A stretch of DNA of 64,000 nt, from the NCBI RefSeq assembly GCF_000688375.1, contig NZ_JIAF01000001.1, positions 558,001 through 622,000 of the forward strand, given 5' to 3'. A model generated the notes under the pieces. That model did not search any database and had not been told where the DNA came from. It worked only from the letters and a program-made list of their open reading frames with translations. The position numbers and the translations under genes were made by a program. How positions within the stretch are numbered: position 1 is the stretch's first letter; each line of letters begins with the position of its first letter. Positions 1 to 9,252 of this stretch are shown piece after piece. Source of the DNA: Prevotella sp. HUN102. Lineage in GTDB: Bacteria > Bacteroidota > Bacteroidia > Bacteroidales > Bacteroidaceae.

Positions 1-419
1 TTGAGGCCAAGGGCGACCTCGACTTTGCCTACGCCTACGTGATTGCGCACGAGGTAGGCCACCACGTGGAGTATCTCCGCGGAATTCTCGGAAAAGCACA
101 CGCAAAGATGGCTCGCTTGGATAAGACAGAAGCAAACAAAATCAGCGTCAAGCTCGAGTTGCTCGCAGACTACTACGCAGGCTGTTGGGCACACTACGAC
201 AACGAGAAATACCAGAGTCTTTCGGACGGCGATCTCGAAGAAGCCATCGACTGCGCCGAAAAGATTGGCGACAATTACTTGCAGGAAAAAGCACAAGGCT
301 ACTCGCAGCCCGAAAGTTTCACGCACGGTACGTCTGAACAGCGTATGTACTGGCTGAAGAAGGGCATTGAAACGGGCAACTGGAACACTACGACCTTCGC
401 TCCGGGCGAATTGGACTAA
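1..419 (+). CDS. Neutral zinc metallopeptidase, YpfJ-like (C-terminal part, gene enters from the left)
   Basis: The reading frame is open from base 3 to a TAA at 417-419 and continues leftwards out of the window, so only the C-terminal ~138 residues are present. It contains the zinc-protease signature HEVGHHVEY (two zinc-binding histidines and the catalytic glutamate) near base 48. A downstream LLADYYAGCWAHY segment probably supplies the third metal ligand, and a FTHGTSEQRMYWLKKGIETG motif follows. This order matches the neutral zinc metallopeptidase family (YpfJ / Zn_peptidase), whose members are usually ~280-300 residues with an N-terminal membrane anchor; that anchor is outside the window. 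The substrate is not established for the family. A strong bidirectional terminator separates it from the convergent dnaB gene. Confidence 0.85.
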   Translation, partial: EAKGDLDFAYAYVIAHEVGHHVEYLRGILGKAHAKMARLDKTEANKISVKLELLADYYAGCWAHYDNEKYQSLSDGDLEEAIDCAEKIGDNYLQEKAQGYSQPESFTHGTSEQRMYWLKKGIETGNWNTTTFAPGELD

Positions 420-511
420 GGAGCATTCCATCCTCAAACCTGTTCTTTCGCCATCTTATGCCTATGGCTTCGGGCTGATTGCTAAGGCATACGCCAGATT
501 GAACACCATAG

Positions 512-557
512 AAAAAGACCATATCTCGTCCTTTGGGAACAGAGATATGGTCTTTTT
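512..557. terminator. Bidirectional rho-independent terminator between the metallopeptidase gene and dnaB
   Basis: Perfect inverted repeat with 16-bp arms (512-527 and 542-557) around a 14-base loop. The arms start and end in A5/T5 tracts, so the hairpin is followed by U residues on both strands. It lies between two converging genes. Confidence 0.85.
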
Positions 558-571
558 GGTATGTCAATATC

Positions 572-2116
572 TTAGAACGGAGGGCGTTCCGTGCCGGGAG
601 GAGGCAACGGTCCGTCGTCGAAACCGGGTGGAGGAGGCAGTATGTCGGGGCCGTTCATCTTACTTCCGACAATCTCGCCTCCCATATCAAACGGACTGGG
701 AAGCCCTGAATCATCTGGATTTGCAAACCTTGTGAACTCTCCTCTAAAGTTCAACAGCACGTCGCCGGTTGCACCTTTACGGTGTTTCGCAATGATAATC
801 TGCGCCATACCGCGAAGGTCGTTGCCCTTTTCATCCTGATAGATGTGATAATACTCCGGACGATGCACGAAGAGAACCATATCGGCATCCTGCTCAATGG
901 CTCCGGATTCGCGCAAATCGCTCAACTGCGGCCGCTTTCCCTCGATGCCGTCGCGCTGCTCAACGGTACGATTCAACTGCGAAAGTGCCAGAACGGGGAT
1001 GTTCAGTTCCTTTGCCAATCCCTTCAGCGAACGGCTGATGGTGGACACTTCTTCCTGTCGGCTGCTGAATCGCATACCGTTTGCGTTCATCAACTGGAGG
1101 TAGTCAATCATCAGCACCTTGATTCCGTGCTCCCTTACCAGTCGTCTGGCTTTCGTTCGTAACTCGAACACCGACAATCCGGGCGTGTCGTCCACGTAAA
1201 CGGGTGCTCCGTCCATCTTACGGATGTTCGTATCGAAACGTTCCCATTCGTCGGGTGTGAGCTGACCGTTCAGAATCTTGCTGCCGGGAATGGAACAAAC
1301 GTTGGAAATCAAACGATTGACCAACTGCACGTTGTTCATTTCAAGAGAGAAGAATGCAATCGGCGTCTGATAGTCTATCGCAATGTTCTTGACCAAACTC
1401 AAGGCAAACGAGGTCTTACCCATCGCCGGGCGGCCGGCAATAATCACCAAGTCGGAAGGCTGCCAACCGGCAGTTATCTCGTCGAGTTTGTAATATCCGG
1501 TCGGAACACCGGTCAGTCCTCCGTCGTTCTGCGATGCCTTGAGGAGAATCTCGTGCGCCTGCTTCACCACGGTGTCTATCTGAACGTAGTCTTGCGCCAT
1601 ATTCTTCTGCGAAAGCTCGAACAGGCTTCCTTCGGCGCGCTGCATCAGCTCATCGACATCGACCGTCTCGTCGAACGCATCTGTTTCAATCATTGAGGCA
1701 AAGTGTATCAACTGGCGCGCCAGAGACTTTTGCGCAAGGATTCGCGCGTGGTATTCTATGTTGGCAGATGATGCCACCTGCGAAGTGAGTTCGGCAATAT
1801 AAGCCGGCCCGCCTACGTCGGCGAGCGTTGCCTTACGCCTCAACTCCTCCGTAACGGTCATCATATCCACAGGGTTTTCCTGAAAATTCAGCGACTGGAT
1901 GGCTTCATAGACTTTCTGATGGCGAGGTTCGTAGAACGTTTCAGGGCGCAATATCTCTGAAACAACGGTAAATGCGTCCTTATCGACCATCAATGCGCCC
2001 AGAACCACACGTTCAATATCCGTGGCCTGTGGCTGCAAGTGTCCGAATGAGGTGTCAATAGGAGCCGACTGTCGTCTTCTGCTATTTCTTGTAGTGGTGG
2101 TATTCTTTTCTGCCAT
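572..2116 (-). CDS. dnaB: Replicative DNA helicase DnaB
   Basis: A 514-residue protein of the usual DnaB length. The N-terminal DnaB domain (about residues 28-135) precedes a RecA-like ATPase domain with Walker A GRPAMGKTS at about residues 228-236, a Walker B stretch LMIDYLQLM near 338, and the helicase segment LSQLNRTVEQR. DnaB forms the hexameric helicase that unwinds DNA at the replication fork and loads primase. The last ~30 residues are unusually rich in proline (runs of PPPP and PPP), a low-complexity tail outside the catalytic core. No intein insertion is seen. It is divergent from ispE. A TAnnTTTG-type -7 element lies only 8-15 bases upstream of the ATG, so the mRNA leader may be extremely short. 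Confidence 0.97.
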   Translation of the reverse strand: MAEKNTTTTRNSRRRQSAPIDTSFGHLQPQATDIERVVLGALMVDKDAFTVVSEILRPETFYEPRHQKVYEAIQSLNFQENPVDMMTVTEELRRKATLADVGGPAYIAELTSQVASSANIEYHARILAQKSLARQLIHFASMIETDAFDETVDVDELMQRAEGSLFELSQKNMAQDYVQIDTVVKQAHEILLKASQNDGGLTGVPTGYYKLDEITAGWQPSDLVIIAGRPAMGKTSFALSLVKNIAIDYQTPIAFFSLEMNNVQLVNRLISNVCSIPGSKILNGQLTPDEWERFDTNIRKMDGAPVYVDDTPGLSVFELRTKARRLVREHGIKVLMIDYLQLMNANGMRFSSRQEEVSTISRSLKGLAKELNIPVLALSQLNRTVEQRDGIEGKRPQLSDLRESGAIEQDADMVLFVHRPEYYHIYQDEKGNDLRGMAQIIIAKHRKGATGDVLLNFRGEFTRFANPDDSGLPSPFDMGGEIVGSKMNGPDILPPPPGFDDGPLPPPGTERPPF

Positions 2117-2123
2117 AACGCTA

Positions 2124-2131
2124 CAAATTTA
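2124..2131 (-). promoter_or_regulatory. Putative -7 promoter element for dnaB
   Basis: On the minus strand this reads TAAATTTG, a match to the Bacteroidetes TAnnTTTG element. No good -33 TTTG is seen at the expected spacing. It ends 8 bases before the dnaB ATG, implying a leader of almost zero length. Confidence 0.45.
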
Positions 2132-2174
2132 CAAAAAAGTTTTCAACTCGGGCGTTTTATCATTCAAGTTTTTC

Positions 2175-2182
2175 TATCTTTG
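2175..2182 (+). promoter_or_regulatory. -7 promoter element for ispE
   Basis: TATCTTTG, followed by CA, an exact TAnnTTTG match located 23 bases upstream of the ispE ATG. Confidence 0.6.
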
Positions 2183-2205
2183 CACTACATAAAATTACAT
2201 ACGAT

Positions 2206-3039
2206 ATGATTACTTATCCCTGTTGCAAAATCAATCTCGGACTGAACGTAGTGAGCAAACGCGAAGACGGCTATCATAATCTGGAAACGGTGTTCTATCC
2301 CATCCCACTCTGTGATGTATTGGAAATCAAAGAAGTAGACAACGCATCGCATTCCCTGTGTACATTGCAGATGGAAGGAAACGAGTTGGACTGCAACGCA
2401 CAGGACAATCTCATTGTGAAGGCCTACAACCTAATAGCCAAAGACTATAAACTGCCCTCTGTAAAGGTGTCGCTCGAAAAGCGAATACCGTCGCAAGCTG
2501 GACTGGGTGGTGGTTCGTCGGATGCCGCTTTTATGATAAAGTTGCTCAATGCGCAGTTCAATCTGAATATATCCATAGCTCAAATGGAGGACTATGCAGC
2601 CAGACTCGGCGCAGACTGCGCATTCTTTATTCAGGGAAAACAGACTTTTGCCACCGGCATCGGAAACATTTTCACACCACTGAATACGGACAAAGACCTT
2701 CTCAAAGGCTGTTACATAGCTATCGTGAAACCTGATATTCCCATCCCAACCTCCGAGGCTTTCAGAAACATCAAGCCTCAACACCCGGCTATTTCCTGCG
2801 AAAAGGCAATTCTCGAACCGATAGAGGACTGGAAGAATATGCTGAGCAACGACTTCGAGAACTCTATATTCGGGCTTCATCCTGAATTGCCTGCAATCAA
2901 GAACAAGTTATATGAACTGGGAGCGACATACGCACAGATGTCGGGAAGTGGAAGTTCGGTATTCGGAATATTCAAGAATGAACCTGAAAACTTGAAGCAA
3001 TGCTTCGATGGAGCATTTACCTTCACAGCCAAACTCTAA
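2206..3039 (+). CDS. ispE: 4-diphosphocytidyl-2-C-methyl-D-erythritol kinase
   Basis: A 277-residue GHMP-superfamily kinase of normal IspE length. It starts MITYPCCKINLGLNV, the N-terminal substrate-binding segment of IspE, and carries the GHMP glycine-rich ATP loop PSQAGLGGGSSDAA at about residues 95-108. A C-terminal QMSGSGSSVFGIF segment is the third GHMP motif. The enzyme phosphorylates CDP-methylerythritol in the non-mevalonate (MEP) isoprenoid pathway in the cytosol. It is transcribed away from dnaB from its own TATCTTTG promoter and ends at a hairpin shared with the convergent zinc-ribbon gene. No anomalies are seen. Confidence 0.95.
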   Translation: MITYPCCKINLGLNVVSKREDGYHNLETVFYPIPLCDVLEIKEVDNASHSLCTLQMEGNELDCNAQDNLIVKAYNLIAKDYKLPSVKVSLEKRIPSQAGLGGGSSDAAFMIKLLNAQFNLNISIAQMEDYAARLGADCAFFIQGKQTFATGIGNIFTPLNTDKDLLKGCYIAIVKPDIPIPTSEAFRNIKPQHPAISCEKAILEPIEDWKNMLSNDFENSIFGLHPELPAIKNKLYELGATYAQMSGSGSSVFGIFKNEPENLKQCFDGAFTFTAKL

Positions 3040-3048
3040 GAAAAACAA

Positions 3049-3076
3049 AAACGGAGCAGCTTGTGCTGTTCCGTTT
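3049..3076. terminator. Terminator hairpin between ispE and the zinc-ribbon protein gene
   Basis: 12-bp arms (3049-3060 and 3065-3076) with one G-T pair and a 4-base loop. Flanking A-rich (left) and T-rich (right) tracts make it usable from both converging genes. Confidence 0.75.
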
Positions 3077-3083
3077 CTTTATG

Positions 3084-4439
3084 TTACCAAGATATCGAAG
3101 TTATCTTTCCGTTCTGTAAAGTTGCATTAATCGTTTTATTTACTTTCGGACTTGTACCGTCTTTCTTGCTATATGCTATAAAGCCATTAATCGAAATTTT
3201 CAATGCAGAACTGCCGTCCTCCTTTTTCTCTACCGTAACATTTGCCGATTCTTTGTTGAGATTCCAAATCGCCTGACTCACATCTGCCTTGTAGAGGTCG
3301 ATACGGATATAGTCCATTACGTTTTTGGCTGTCGCGCCCGCTGCTCCTTTGAAGCTGAAAGTTTCTGCCACTTCTGCCTTAATCTTGTCTGCACTGCGGC
3401 TGTTGATACCCACGAGGAAATTCCGTACTGCCGAAACTGCCTTCGACTTGTCTTCAGAACTTGCCTCGGCAGGCAATGATGCCTCTGCCATATCCTTCAG
3501 TTTCTCTTCTGCTTCAGCCTTGTGCTTACCGTATTTCTGCTGCTCCACGAACAGGCAGTAATCAAGATACGACTTCTCCGTATCTTCGGCAGTAGCGTTT
3601 GCCCACGCAATCTCATCCATCTTGTCGAGGATTTCGTTCTTCTTATCCGAATCAGGATTCTTAGCCAAATATGCACGGTATGCCTCTATCGTGTTCTGAG
3701 CCTCGACCTTGGAGAGTTCGTCGTCTCCCTGCGTCAGGGTGGCAATGGCATTCTGCAAGGTTTCCTTCTGTTCAGCCGAAGCGTTCGGATGTTCCTTCAG
3801 GTATTTCAGAATCAGTTCAACGTCATTGCTCTTCAAAGCTACTGAATATTCGTCTGCCGCTTGGTCTGCCAGAAGCCCTTTATTATAGAAGAACAGGAAG
3901 ATTACACCTATCAGCACTGCCAACAGCAATGATACCAGCAGCGCAATATGATTGTTCTTCTTTGTTTCTTCGCTTGTAGCGTCGCTTATTTCTGCATCGT
4001 CATCGACTTCGGCATCAACAAAAATCTCTTTTTCCTTTTCCGACTCAACAACTTCTTCCAACTCAACGGCTTGCAGAACTTCATCGTCTGTTTCCGAAAC
4101 ATCCGCCGCCACTTCAGCACCGTGCATCGCTGCCGCCTCAACTACCGTCGTATCAGCCTCAGCCAGAGAAGCATCTGCACTGGATTCATTATCCATTACG
4201 ATTGCTTCGGCTGAAGATTCGTCAGCCTTTTCGGTATTCTCCAATCTGTCTTCTGCAATATTTTCCGAACCGGTCAATTCAGAATAATGACAATTCGGGC
4301 AGGATGTTTCAACATTGAGATAAGTTTCGCCACAGTTGGAACATTTAACCAAATGTCCTGCTATCTCCACTCCACAATGTGGGCACAATGGTGCCTTGTC
4401 GCTAATCTGATGTCCACATTCTGGGCACTTAATAATCAT
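3084..4439 (-). CDS. Zinc-ribbon protein with one membrane span and a repeat-like periplasmic region
   Basis: A 451-residue protein that starts with two zinc ribbons: cysteine pairs CPEC/CPHC at residues 5-22 and CSNC/CPNC at 33-50. An acidic low-complexity linker (about residues 55-160, rich in E, D, S and A) follows, then one hydrophobic helix at about 164-185. The C-terminal 260 residues are predicted helical (a TPR-like helical portion is an inference) and end in a small beta-rich domain. The layout resembles bacterial zinc_ribbon_2 membrane proteins, with the ribbons on the cytoplasmic side if there is no signal peptide. The function is unknown. The gene stands alone between two terminators, and the acidic linker makes an interaction platform more likely than an enzyme. 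Confidence 0.8.
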   Translation of the reverse strand: MIIKCPECGHQISDKAPLCPHCGVEIAGHLVKCSNCGETYLNVETSCPNCHYSELTGSENIAEDRLENTEKADESSAEAIVMDNESSADASLAEADTTVVEAAAMHGAEVAADVSETDDEVLQAVELEEVVESEKEKEIFVDAEVDDDAEISDATSEETKKNNHIALLVSLLLAVLIGVIFLFFYNKGLLADQAADEYSVALKSNDVELILKYLKEHPNASAEQKETLQNAIATLTQGDDELSKVEAQNTIEAYRAYLAKNPDSDKKNEILDKMDEIAWANATAEDTEKSYLDYCLFVEQQKYGKHKAEAEEKLKDMAEASLPAEASSEDKSKAVSAVRNFLVGINSRSADKIKAEVAETFSFKGAAGATAKNVMDYIRIDLYKADVSQAIWNLNKESANVTVEKKEDGSSALKISINGFIAYSKKDGTSPKVNKTINATLQNGKITSISW

Positions 4440-4485
4440 AACTCTATTAAAATTATATTTTGGAATCTATATTATTATCAGGTTA

Positions 4486-5202
4486 TCAGTTTCTTCGTCG
4501 CTTGGGGAATTTTATCTCCCTCATACTGTGCCGTCCCATCAATCGGCTCTTATCCACGTAGCCTTTCACGCCTCTGATTTTTCCCTTACCGGTATATTGC
4601 CAAGCGTAGATGTCTCTGCCATCGCTCAACACGGGTTCCGCATCGGAGTATTGGGCAATAAACAACTTATAGCCATCCAGACAGCCACCTGCCAAATGTT
4701 TATTGTAGAAATTGGTATAGGTATAGACCAAAGGCTTCACTCCGTACTCAGCAGTTACCAGTTCGAGGAACTTCGTGAGGCTGTCGCGCAGGGCATAACT
4801 GCTCAGACCGCCGTTGGTTTCGATGTCAATCATCGGAATCAAGTCCTGATCCTGCGGACGGCACTGCGCACGAAAGTTGCGCAACTGCAACACCTGCGGC
4901 ACCGTTGGTCTGTAAAAATGGTACGAACCCACGTTCATACCGTGTCTCTGCGCAGCCTGAATATTCTCATAATATCGCTTGTCGATATAATCTCTTCCCT
5001 CAGTCGCCTTCAGATAAACGTAATTCATCTTGTGATTACTGTTCTCTGCCACCTGTTCCCACCATACATCGCCCTGATAATGGCTCATATCCAGACCGTG
5101 AACGTGTGAACACGTATCTTCACACTGTATCGTATATTGTGCCTTTGCAGCAACAACGGCAAACGCACAGGCACAAATCAAAAGGAGTCGTTTTATCATC
5201 AT
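4486..5202 (-). CDS. Secreted GH25 family lysozyme (N-acetylmuramidase)
   Basis: A 238-residue protein with a signal peptide (MMIKRLLLICACAFAVVAAKA|Q). The GH25 fold is recognised from GLDMSHYQG (catalytic-site aspartate, about residue 38), YVYLKATEG, GSYHFYRP and the DIE triad at about residues 126-128. The C-terminal YAWQYTGKGKIRGVKGYVDKSRL is the usual end of the barrel. GH25 enzymes hydrolyse the beta-1,4 bond between N-acetylmuramic acid and N-acetylglucosamine. The signal peptide suggests periplasmic or outer-membrane action in cell-wall remodelling. A KRRR-type basic tail ends the protein. A TAACTTTG promoter element is only six bases upstream of the first ATG. Confidence 0.92.
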   Translation of the reverse strand: MMIKRLLLICACAFAVVAAKAQYTIQCEDTCSHVHGLDMSHYQGDVWWEQVAENSNHKMNYVYLKATEGRDYIDKRYYENIQAAQRHGMNVGSYHFYRPTVPQVLQLRNFRAQCRPQDQDLIPMIDIETNGGLSSYALRDSLTKFLELVTAEYGVKPLVYTYTNFYNKHLAGGCLDGYKLFIAQYSDAEPVLSDGRDIYAWQYTGKGKIRGVKGYVDKSRLMGRHSMREIKFPKRRRN

Positions 5203-5207
5203 ACTTG

Positions 5208-5215
5208 CAAAGTTA
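5208..5215 (-). promoter_or_regulatory. Putative -7 element for the lysozyme gene
   Basis: The minus strand reads TAACTTTG (TAnnTTTG) ending 6 bases from the first ATG, which predicts a leaderless or nearly leaderless transcript. No clear -33 element is present. Confidence 0.45.
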
Positions 5216-5658
5216 CTATTTTAAATCCACATATTAGTGTTTATTTAAACTTAGAAAAAATATTTAGCACTTTTTAGATAGCGTTCTGAAGCCGTAAAAA
5301 GGCACACGCTCAAAATACTGATAGAACAGAAGCCGCGCTGCTGACTGAAACTGCATTCGTTGAATCTTTATTGCCACGCATCGGCATTGCATCATTTCCA
5401 TTCCGAACGCTCTGAATATTCTTTACAAAAGGCTCTCCATAACTCGCTTATTTTGAACAAAAGAGTTTTATTTTTCAAATACGCGAATTTTGACTGTGCA
5501 TCCGTAAGCATCTATATTGCAACTATCTATGTTTGTCCATCAATTTTTGTGCATTAATTTCTCAATAATTATTTCTGATATAGATGAATAAATCCGACTT
5601 TCCGACCTCATTTCGCACATTATTCATCGCATTTTCGGATTGTGTCCGTGCGATAAAC

Positions 5659-5687
5659 GCTTTGCATTCTTCGCAAGAATGCAAAGC
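5659..5687. repeat. Palindromic intergenic repeat, copy 1
   Basis: Perfect hairpin with 13-bp arms (5659-5671 and 5675-5687) and a CGC loop, containing the TGCATTCTTCGCAAGAATGC core that recurs in five other intergenic gaps of this window. Confidence 0.8.
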
Positions 5688-5929
5688 AAACTTCGGTAGT
5701 TTGCTATCAGAAATTGCGAACAATGGATTTCAATCTTCAAAATATGCTTCCATTTTCTCTGTATTGCTGAAAAAATACGAGTGTTTTTCAGGATAATATT
5801 TTTACAAAAATATTGGAATCAGGATTAATGAACGAAGGAGGCAAGGAAACAAATTAGCAAGGATATTAAGTTGAAAAGAGGAAAGTTTAGAAGTAGGTTT
5901 ATTCGCCACTCATAGTTTAGGGCAAAAGA

Positions 5930-5955
5930 AAAGGGAACGCATTTGCGCTCCCTTT
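5930..5955. terminator. Terminator downstream of hisS
   Basis: 11-bp arms (5930-5940 and 5945-5955, one G-T pair), with T-rich sequence following on the minus strand (TTCTTTTG) and also on the plus strand. It lies 26 bases after the hisS stop codon. Confidence 0.75.
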
Positions 5956-5980
5956 CGTCTTTTTTGTAAATTGAAAATTT

Positions 5981-7342
5981 CTACTTGATTTTCTCCAAAA
6001 GCTCCTCCAGAGTTACCAGCAACTGTTCGCCGGTTGCCATTATCTTCAGAGTAATCTTGCCCTGCTCCATTTCATTGTCGCCTGCAAGCGCGACGAAAGG
6101 AATGTTCTTCGCATTGGCGTACGCCATCTGCTTCTTCATCTTCACGGAATCGGGGAAAATCTCAGTCCTGATATTGGCAAGACGGGCTTTGGAAACGATT
6201 GGCAAAACATAGTCGGTTTCCTTTTCTCCGAAGTTGATGAACAACAGTTGAGTGCCCTGCACGCTTTCCTTGGGATATAAATCCAATGCGTTCAACACGT
6301 CATAGATTCTGTCTGCACCGAAACTGATGCCTACTCCGGAAAGTCCCGGCATACCGAAGATGCCCGTAAGATTGTCGTAACGGCCGCCACCGGTAATAGA
6401 ACCGATTGCAACGTCGAGTGCCTTCACTTCAAAAATGGCACCGGTATAATAATTCAGACCTCTCGCCAAAGTTAAATCAAGCTGAATTTCATTGTTCAGG
6501 GCTGTCTTCTTCAAGGCATCAAGAATGTATCTTGTCTCTTCAACGCCTTTCAGACCTGTTTCGCTTTCAGACAACACGCTTGCGATGGTCTCGAGTTTCT
6601 CGTCGTTCGTTCCTTCCAACTTGAAGATTGGCTGCAATTTTTCGATGCCTTCCTTGGATATTCCTTCCTTTTCAAGCTCTTCGTTCACGCTTTCCAGACC
6701 AATCTTGTCGAGCTTGTCGATAGCCGTTGTAATCTGAACTATCTTGTCTTGCTCGCCCATTACCTCCGCCAGACCGGTAAGAATCTTACGATTGTTGATT
6801 TTTATCTGCACACGCACACCGAACTTAGTGAACACCGTGTCTATAATCTGCATCAGCTCTACTTCATTGAGCAGCGATTCGGAGCCAACCACGTCGGCGT
6901 CGCACTGATAGAACTCACGGTAACGGCCTTTCTGTGGTCGGTCTGCGCGCCAGACAGGCTGAATCTGGTAACGCTTGAAAGGCAACTGCAACTCTTCACG
7001 GTGCATTACAACATACCGTGCAAACGGTACCGTGAGGTCGTAGCGCAGTCCTTTCTCGGAAAGTTTTGTCTGGAGCTTCAGCGTGTTGCGACCAACGAGT
7101 TCCTCATCTGTGCATCCTTTGAGGAAATCTCCCGAATTAAGTATCTTGAAAAGCAGTTTATCGCCCTCTTCGCCATATTTTCCCATCAGCGTCTGAAGGG
7201 TTTCCATAGCCGGAGTTTCTATCTGCTGGAAGCCATAAAGTGCATAAACTTCCTTTATCGTGTCGAATATATAATTTCTTTTTGCCATCTCCACCGATCC
7301 GAAATCTCTCGTACCCTTTGGGATGGATGGTTTATTTGCCAT
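5981..7342 (-). CDS. hisS: Histidyl-tRNA synthetase
   Basis: A 453-residue class II aminoacyl-tRNA synthetase. Visible features are an N-terminal [12 protein letters not shown], motif 2 around [22 protein letters not shown] (the ATP/histidine-binding arginine), the HisRS-specific [14 protein letters not shown] (histidine-binding box near residues 283-298), motif 3 [12 protein letters not shown], and the C-terminal anticodon-binding domain. It charges tRNA-His with histidine in the cytosol. The gene is on the same strand as purA and the Fur-type regulator, 120 bases after purA, so it may be the last gene of that unit. It ends at a strong hairpin. Confidence 0.97.
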   Translation of the reverse strand: MANKPSIPKGTRDFGSVEMAKRNYIFDTIKEVYALYGFQQIETPAMETLQTLMGKYGEEGDKLLFKILNSGDFLKGCTDEELVGRNTLKLQTKLSEKGLRYDLTVPFARYVVMHREELQLPFKRYQIQPVWRADRPQKGRYREFYQCDADVVGSESLLNEVELMQIIDTVFTKFGVRVQIKINNRKILTGLAEVMGEQDKIVQITTAIDKLDKIGLESVNEELEKEGISKEGIEKLQPIFKLEGTNDEKLETIASVLSESETGLKGVEETRYILDALKKTALNNEIQLDLTLARGLNYYTGAIFEVKALDVAIGSITGGGRYDNLTGIFGMPGLSGVGISFGADRIYDVLNALDLYPKESVQGTQLLFINFGEKETDYVLPIVSKARLANIRTEIFPDSVKMKKQMAYANAKNIPFVALAGDNEMEQGKITLKIMATGEQLLVTLEELLEKIK

Positions 7343-7462
7343 AGCCTTTTATTTTAATGGACGGAAAGACAAGTGAAGTAGTGAACCAATAAACTACCGA
7401 CTTGGACTTCAAGTAATTTACTTGCTCACCCCCACTTACCTGTCTTCGCATTATTTTTATAC

Positions 7463-8743
7463 TTATCTGTTTCTTTCAATCGTCTGTGCTCTGTCCGGAC
7501 CTATCGAGATTACGCCAATCTTTGTTTCAAGGAAGTTCTCTATAAAGGCCACATACTCCTTAAATTCCTGCGGGAACTGCTCTTCGCTTGTGAAGCCGGT
7601 CATATCTGTTTTCCAACCTTTGAACTCCTTATAAACAGGCTTTACATCGATAATCTCGTATGGCAGTTCCTCAGTAATTGTTCCGTCAGGCAGTTCGTAT
7701 GCGACACAAGCCTTGATGGTATCGAAATCATCGAGCACATCGCTCTTCATCATAATCAGCTCCGTTACGCCGTTTATCATTATGGAATAGCGCAGTTGAA
7801 TGAGATCCACCCATCCACAGCGACGCTCTCTGCCGGTTACTGCACCGTATTCGTGGCCGAGATCGCGGAGTTTCTCGCCTGTCTCGTCGAACAGTTCTGT
7901 CGGGAACGGACCGAAACCGACACGTGTGCAGTATGCTTTCATAATGCCATAGACGTTTCCTATCTTATTCGGACCGATGCCCAGACCAGTACAAGCACCT
8001 GCTGATATGGTGTTTGAAGAAGTTACGAACGGATAAGAACCGAAATCAACATCGAGCATTGTGCCCTGAGCACCCTCGCAAAGCAGGTTCTTTCCATCAC
8101 GGAGAATATGATTTATCTCGTGTTCGGAATCCACAAAACGGAAGTTCTTCATATATTCGATGCCTTCCAGCCACGTTTTCTCCACTTCCTCGAAGCCGTC
8201 AAAGTCTGTCCAACCCATCGAAGCCAGCATCTTCAGGTGGCGTTCCTTGTGCTGTGCGTATTTTTCCTCGAAGTTTTCGAGAATGTCGCCCACACGAAGA
8301 CCGTTCCTACTGGTTTTATCCGTATAGGCAGGACCGATTCCCTTGCCGGTAGTTCCCACCTTTCCATCGCCCTTTGCAGCTTCCAACGCACGGTCGAGCA
8401 CACGGTGTGTCGGCATAATAAGGTGTGCTTTCTTAGAGATATAAAGCCTTTCAGACAATGGATGCCCGCTCTTTTCCAAGTCCTTTGCCTCTCCCATAAA
8501 GAGATCCGGAGCCAATACCACGCCGTTTCCGATGATATTTACCTTGCCTCCTTGGAATATTCCCGACGGAATAGAGCGCAACACATATTTCTGACCTTCG
8601 AACTCCAAAGTGTGACCAGCGTTAGGACCACCCTGAAAACGTGCTATCACATCGTAGCGTGGAGTCAATACATCAACTATCTTTCCCTTGCCTTCGTCTC
8701 CCCATTGCAGTCCTAAGAGGACATCAACCTTACCTGTTTTCAT
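7463..8743 (-). CDS. purA: Adenylosuccinate synthetase
   Basis: A 426-residue protein with the N-terminal GTP-binding loop GDEGKGK at residues 15-21, the IMP-site segment QGGPNAGHT at about 36-45, and the downstream TGKGIGPAYTDK and TVTGRERRCGWVDL-like motifs (here GAVTGRERRCGW). It condenses IMP and aspartate with GTP hydrolysis to adenylosuccinate, the first committed step from IMP to AMP. Its start overlaps the end of the upstream Fur-type gene by 14 bases, which indicates cotranscription and possible translational coupling. Length and motifs are normal. Confidence 0.97.
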   Translation of the reverse strand: MKTGKVDVLLGLQWGDEGKGKIVDVLTPRYDVIARFQGGPNAGHTLEFEGQKYVLRSIPSGIFQGGKVNIIGNGVVLAPDLFMGEAKDLEKSGHPLSERLYISKKAHLIMPTHRVLDRALEAAKGDGKVGTTGKGIGPAYTDKTSRNGLRVGDILENFEEKYAQHKERHLKMLASMGWTDFDGFEEVEKTWLEGIEYMKNFRFVDSEHEINHILRDGKNLLCEGAQGTMLDVDFGSYPFVTSSNTISAGACTGLGIGPNKIGNVYGIMKAYCTRVGFGPFPTELFDETGEKLRDLGHEYGAVTGRERRCGWVDLIQLRYSIMINGVTELIMMKSDVLDDFDTIKACVAYELPDGTITEELPYEIIDVKPVYKEFKGWKTDMTGFTSEEQFPQEFKEYVAFIENFLETKIGVISIGPDRAQTIERNR

Positions 8744-9230
8744 TAGCTTTATCTTGTTTCTGTTTCAACTTGTTGCGTTCCCTCGACATCTTCGCCTGAC
8801 AGCGGGAGCATACACCGTAGATGTATAGCGAGAAACCGTCTTTCCTGAATCGCTGAAATTTGGTATTGGCTATAGCATCGGTTATTTCCACTGCCTCTAT
8901 CTCTGTAACGGCACCACATACCGTACAAATCTGATGTATGTGATCCTCGTTGTTGTAGCAGGCTTCGTATTTAGTCTGCCCGATGAAACGATGACGCACA
9001 ACCAAACGCAGCTCTATGAAAAGCCGCATCGTATTATACAGGGTGGCTCTTGACACTCTGAAATTTGAATTTTCCAACGCCAAGCTCAGCTCGTCGAGCG
9101 AGAAATGCCCTTGCATATCATAGACAGCGTCGAGAATAGCAAACCTTTCAGATGTCTTTCGATGATTGTTCATCTCAAGATATCCGTCAAGAATATCCCT
9201 TACCTTTTCTTTGACTATATTTTTAGTCAC
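8730..9230 (-). CDS. Fur family metal-responsive transcriptional regulator
   Basis: A 166-residue Fur/PerR/Zur-type protein. The N-terminal winged helix includes KTSERFAILDAVYDMQGHFSLDEL and the recognition segment SRATLYNTMRLFIELRLV. The C-terminal metal and dimerisation domain has HIHQICTVCG and a second CSRC pair, forming the structural Cys4 zinc site. A lysine- and arginine-rich tail (SRERNKLKQKQDK) follows. The gene overlaps purA by 14 bases on the same strand, and this linkage to purine synthesis is not the usual iron-uptake context. The metal or signal sensed cannot be told from the sequence. It has its own TAACTTTG promoter with a TTTG 21 bases further upstream. Confidence 0.9.
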   Translation of the reverse strand: MTKNIVKEKVRDILDGYLEMNNHRKTSERFAILDAVYDMQGHFSLDELSLALENSNFRVSRATLYNTMRLFIELRLVVRHRFIGQTKYEACYNNEDHIHQICTVCGAVTEIEAVEITDAIANTKFQRFRKDGFSLYIYGVCSRCQAKMSRERNKLKQKQDKANENR

Positions 9231-9252
9231 TGTTGTCTGATTAAATTTCCCA

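Larger units (their letters stand above)
5203..5980. other. Gene-free gap between the lysozyme gene and hisS
   Basis: About 780 bases with no convincing gene. It holds the lysozyme promoter at its left end, one copy of the window's palindromic repeat family (5659-5687), a purine-rich stretch around 5830-5890, and the hisS terminator at its right end. The short open frames here are unsupported. Confidence 0.6.

Noticed and set aside
3061..4287. Several plus-strand frames opposite the zinc-ribbon protein gene
   Set aside because: They are serine/leucine-rich antisense shadows of the zinc-ribbon gene and lack domains or start signals.
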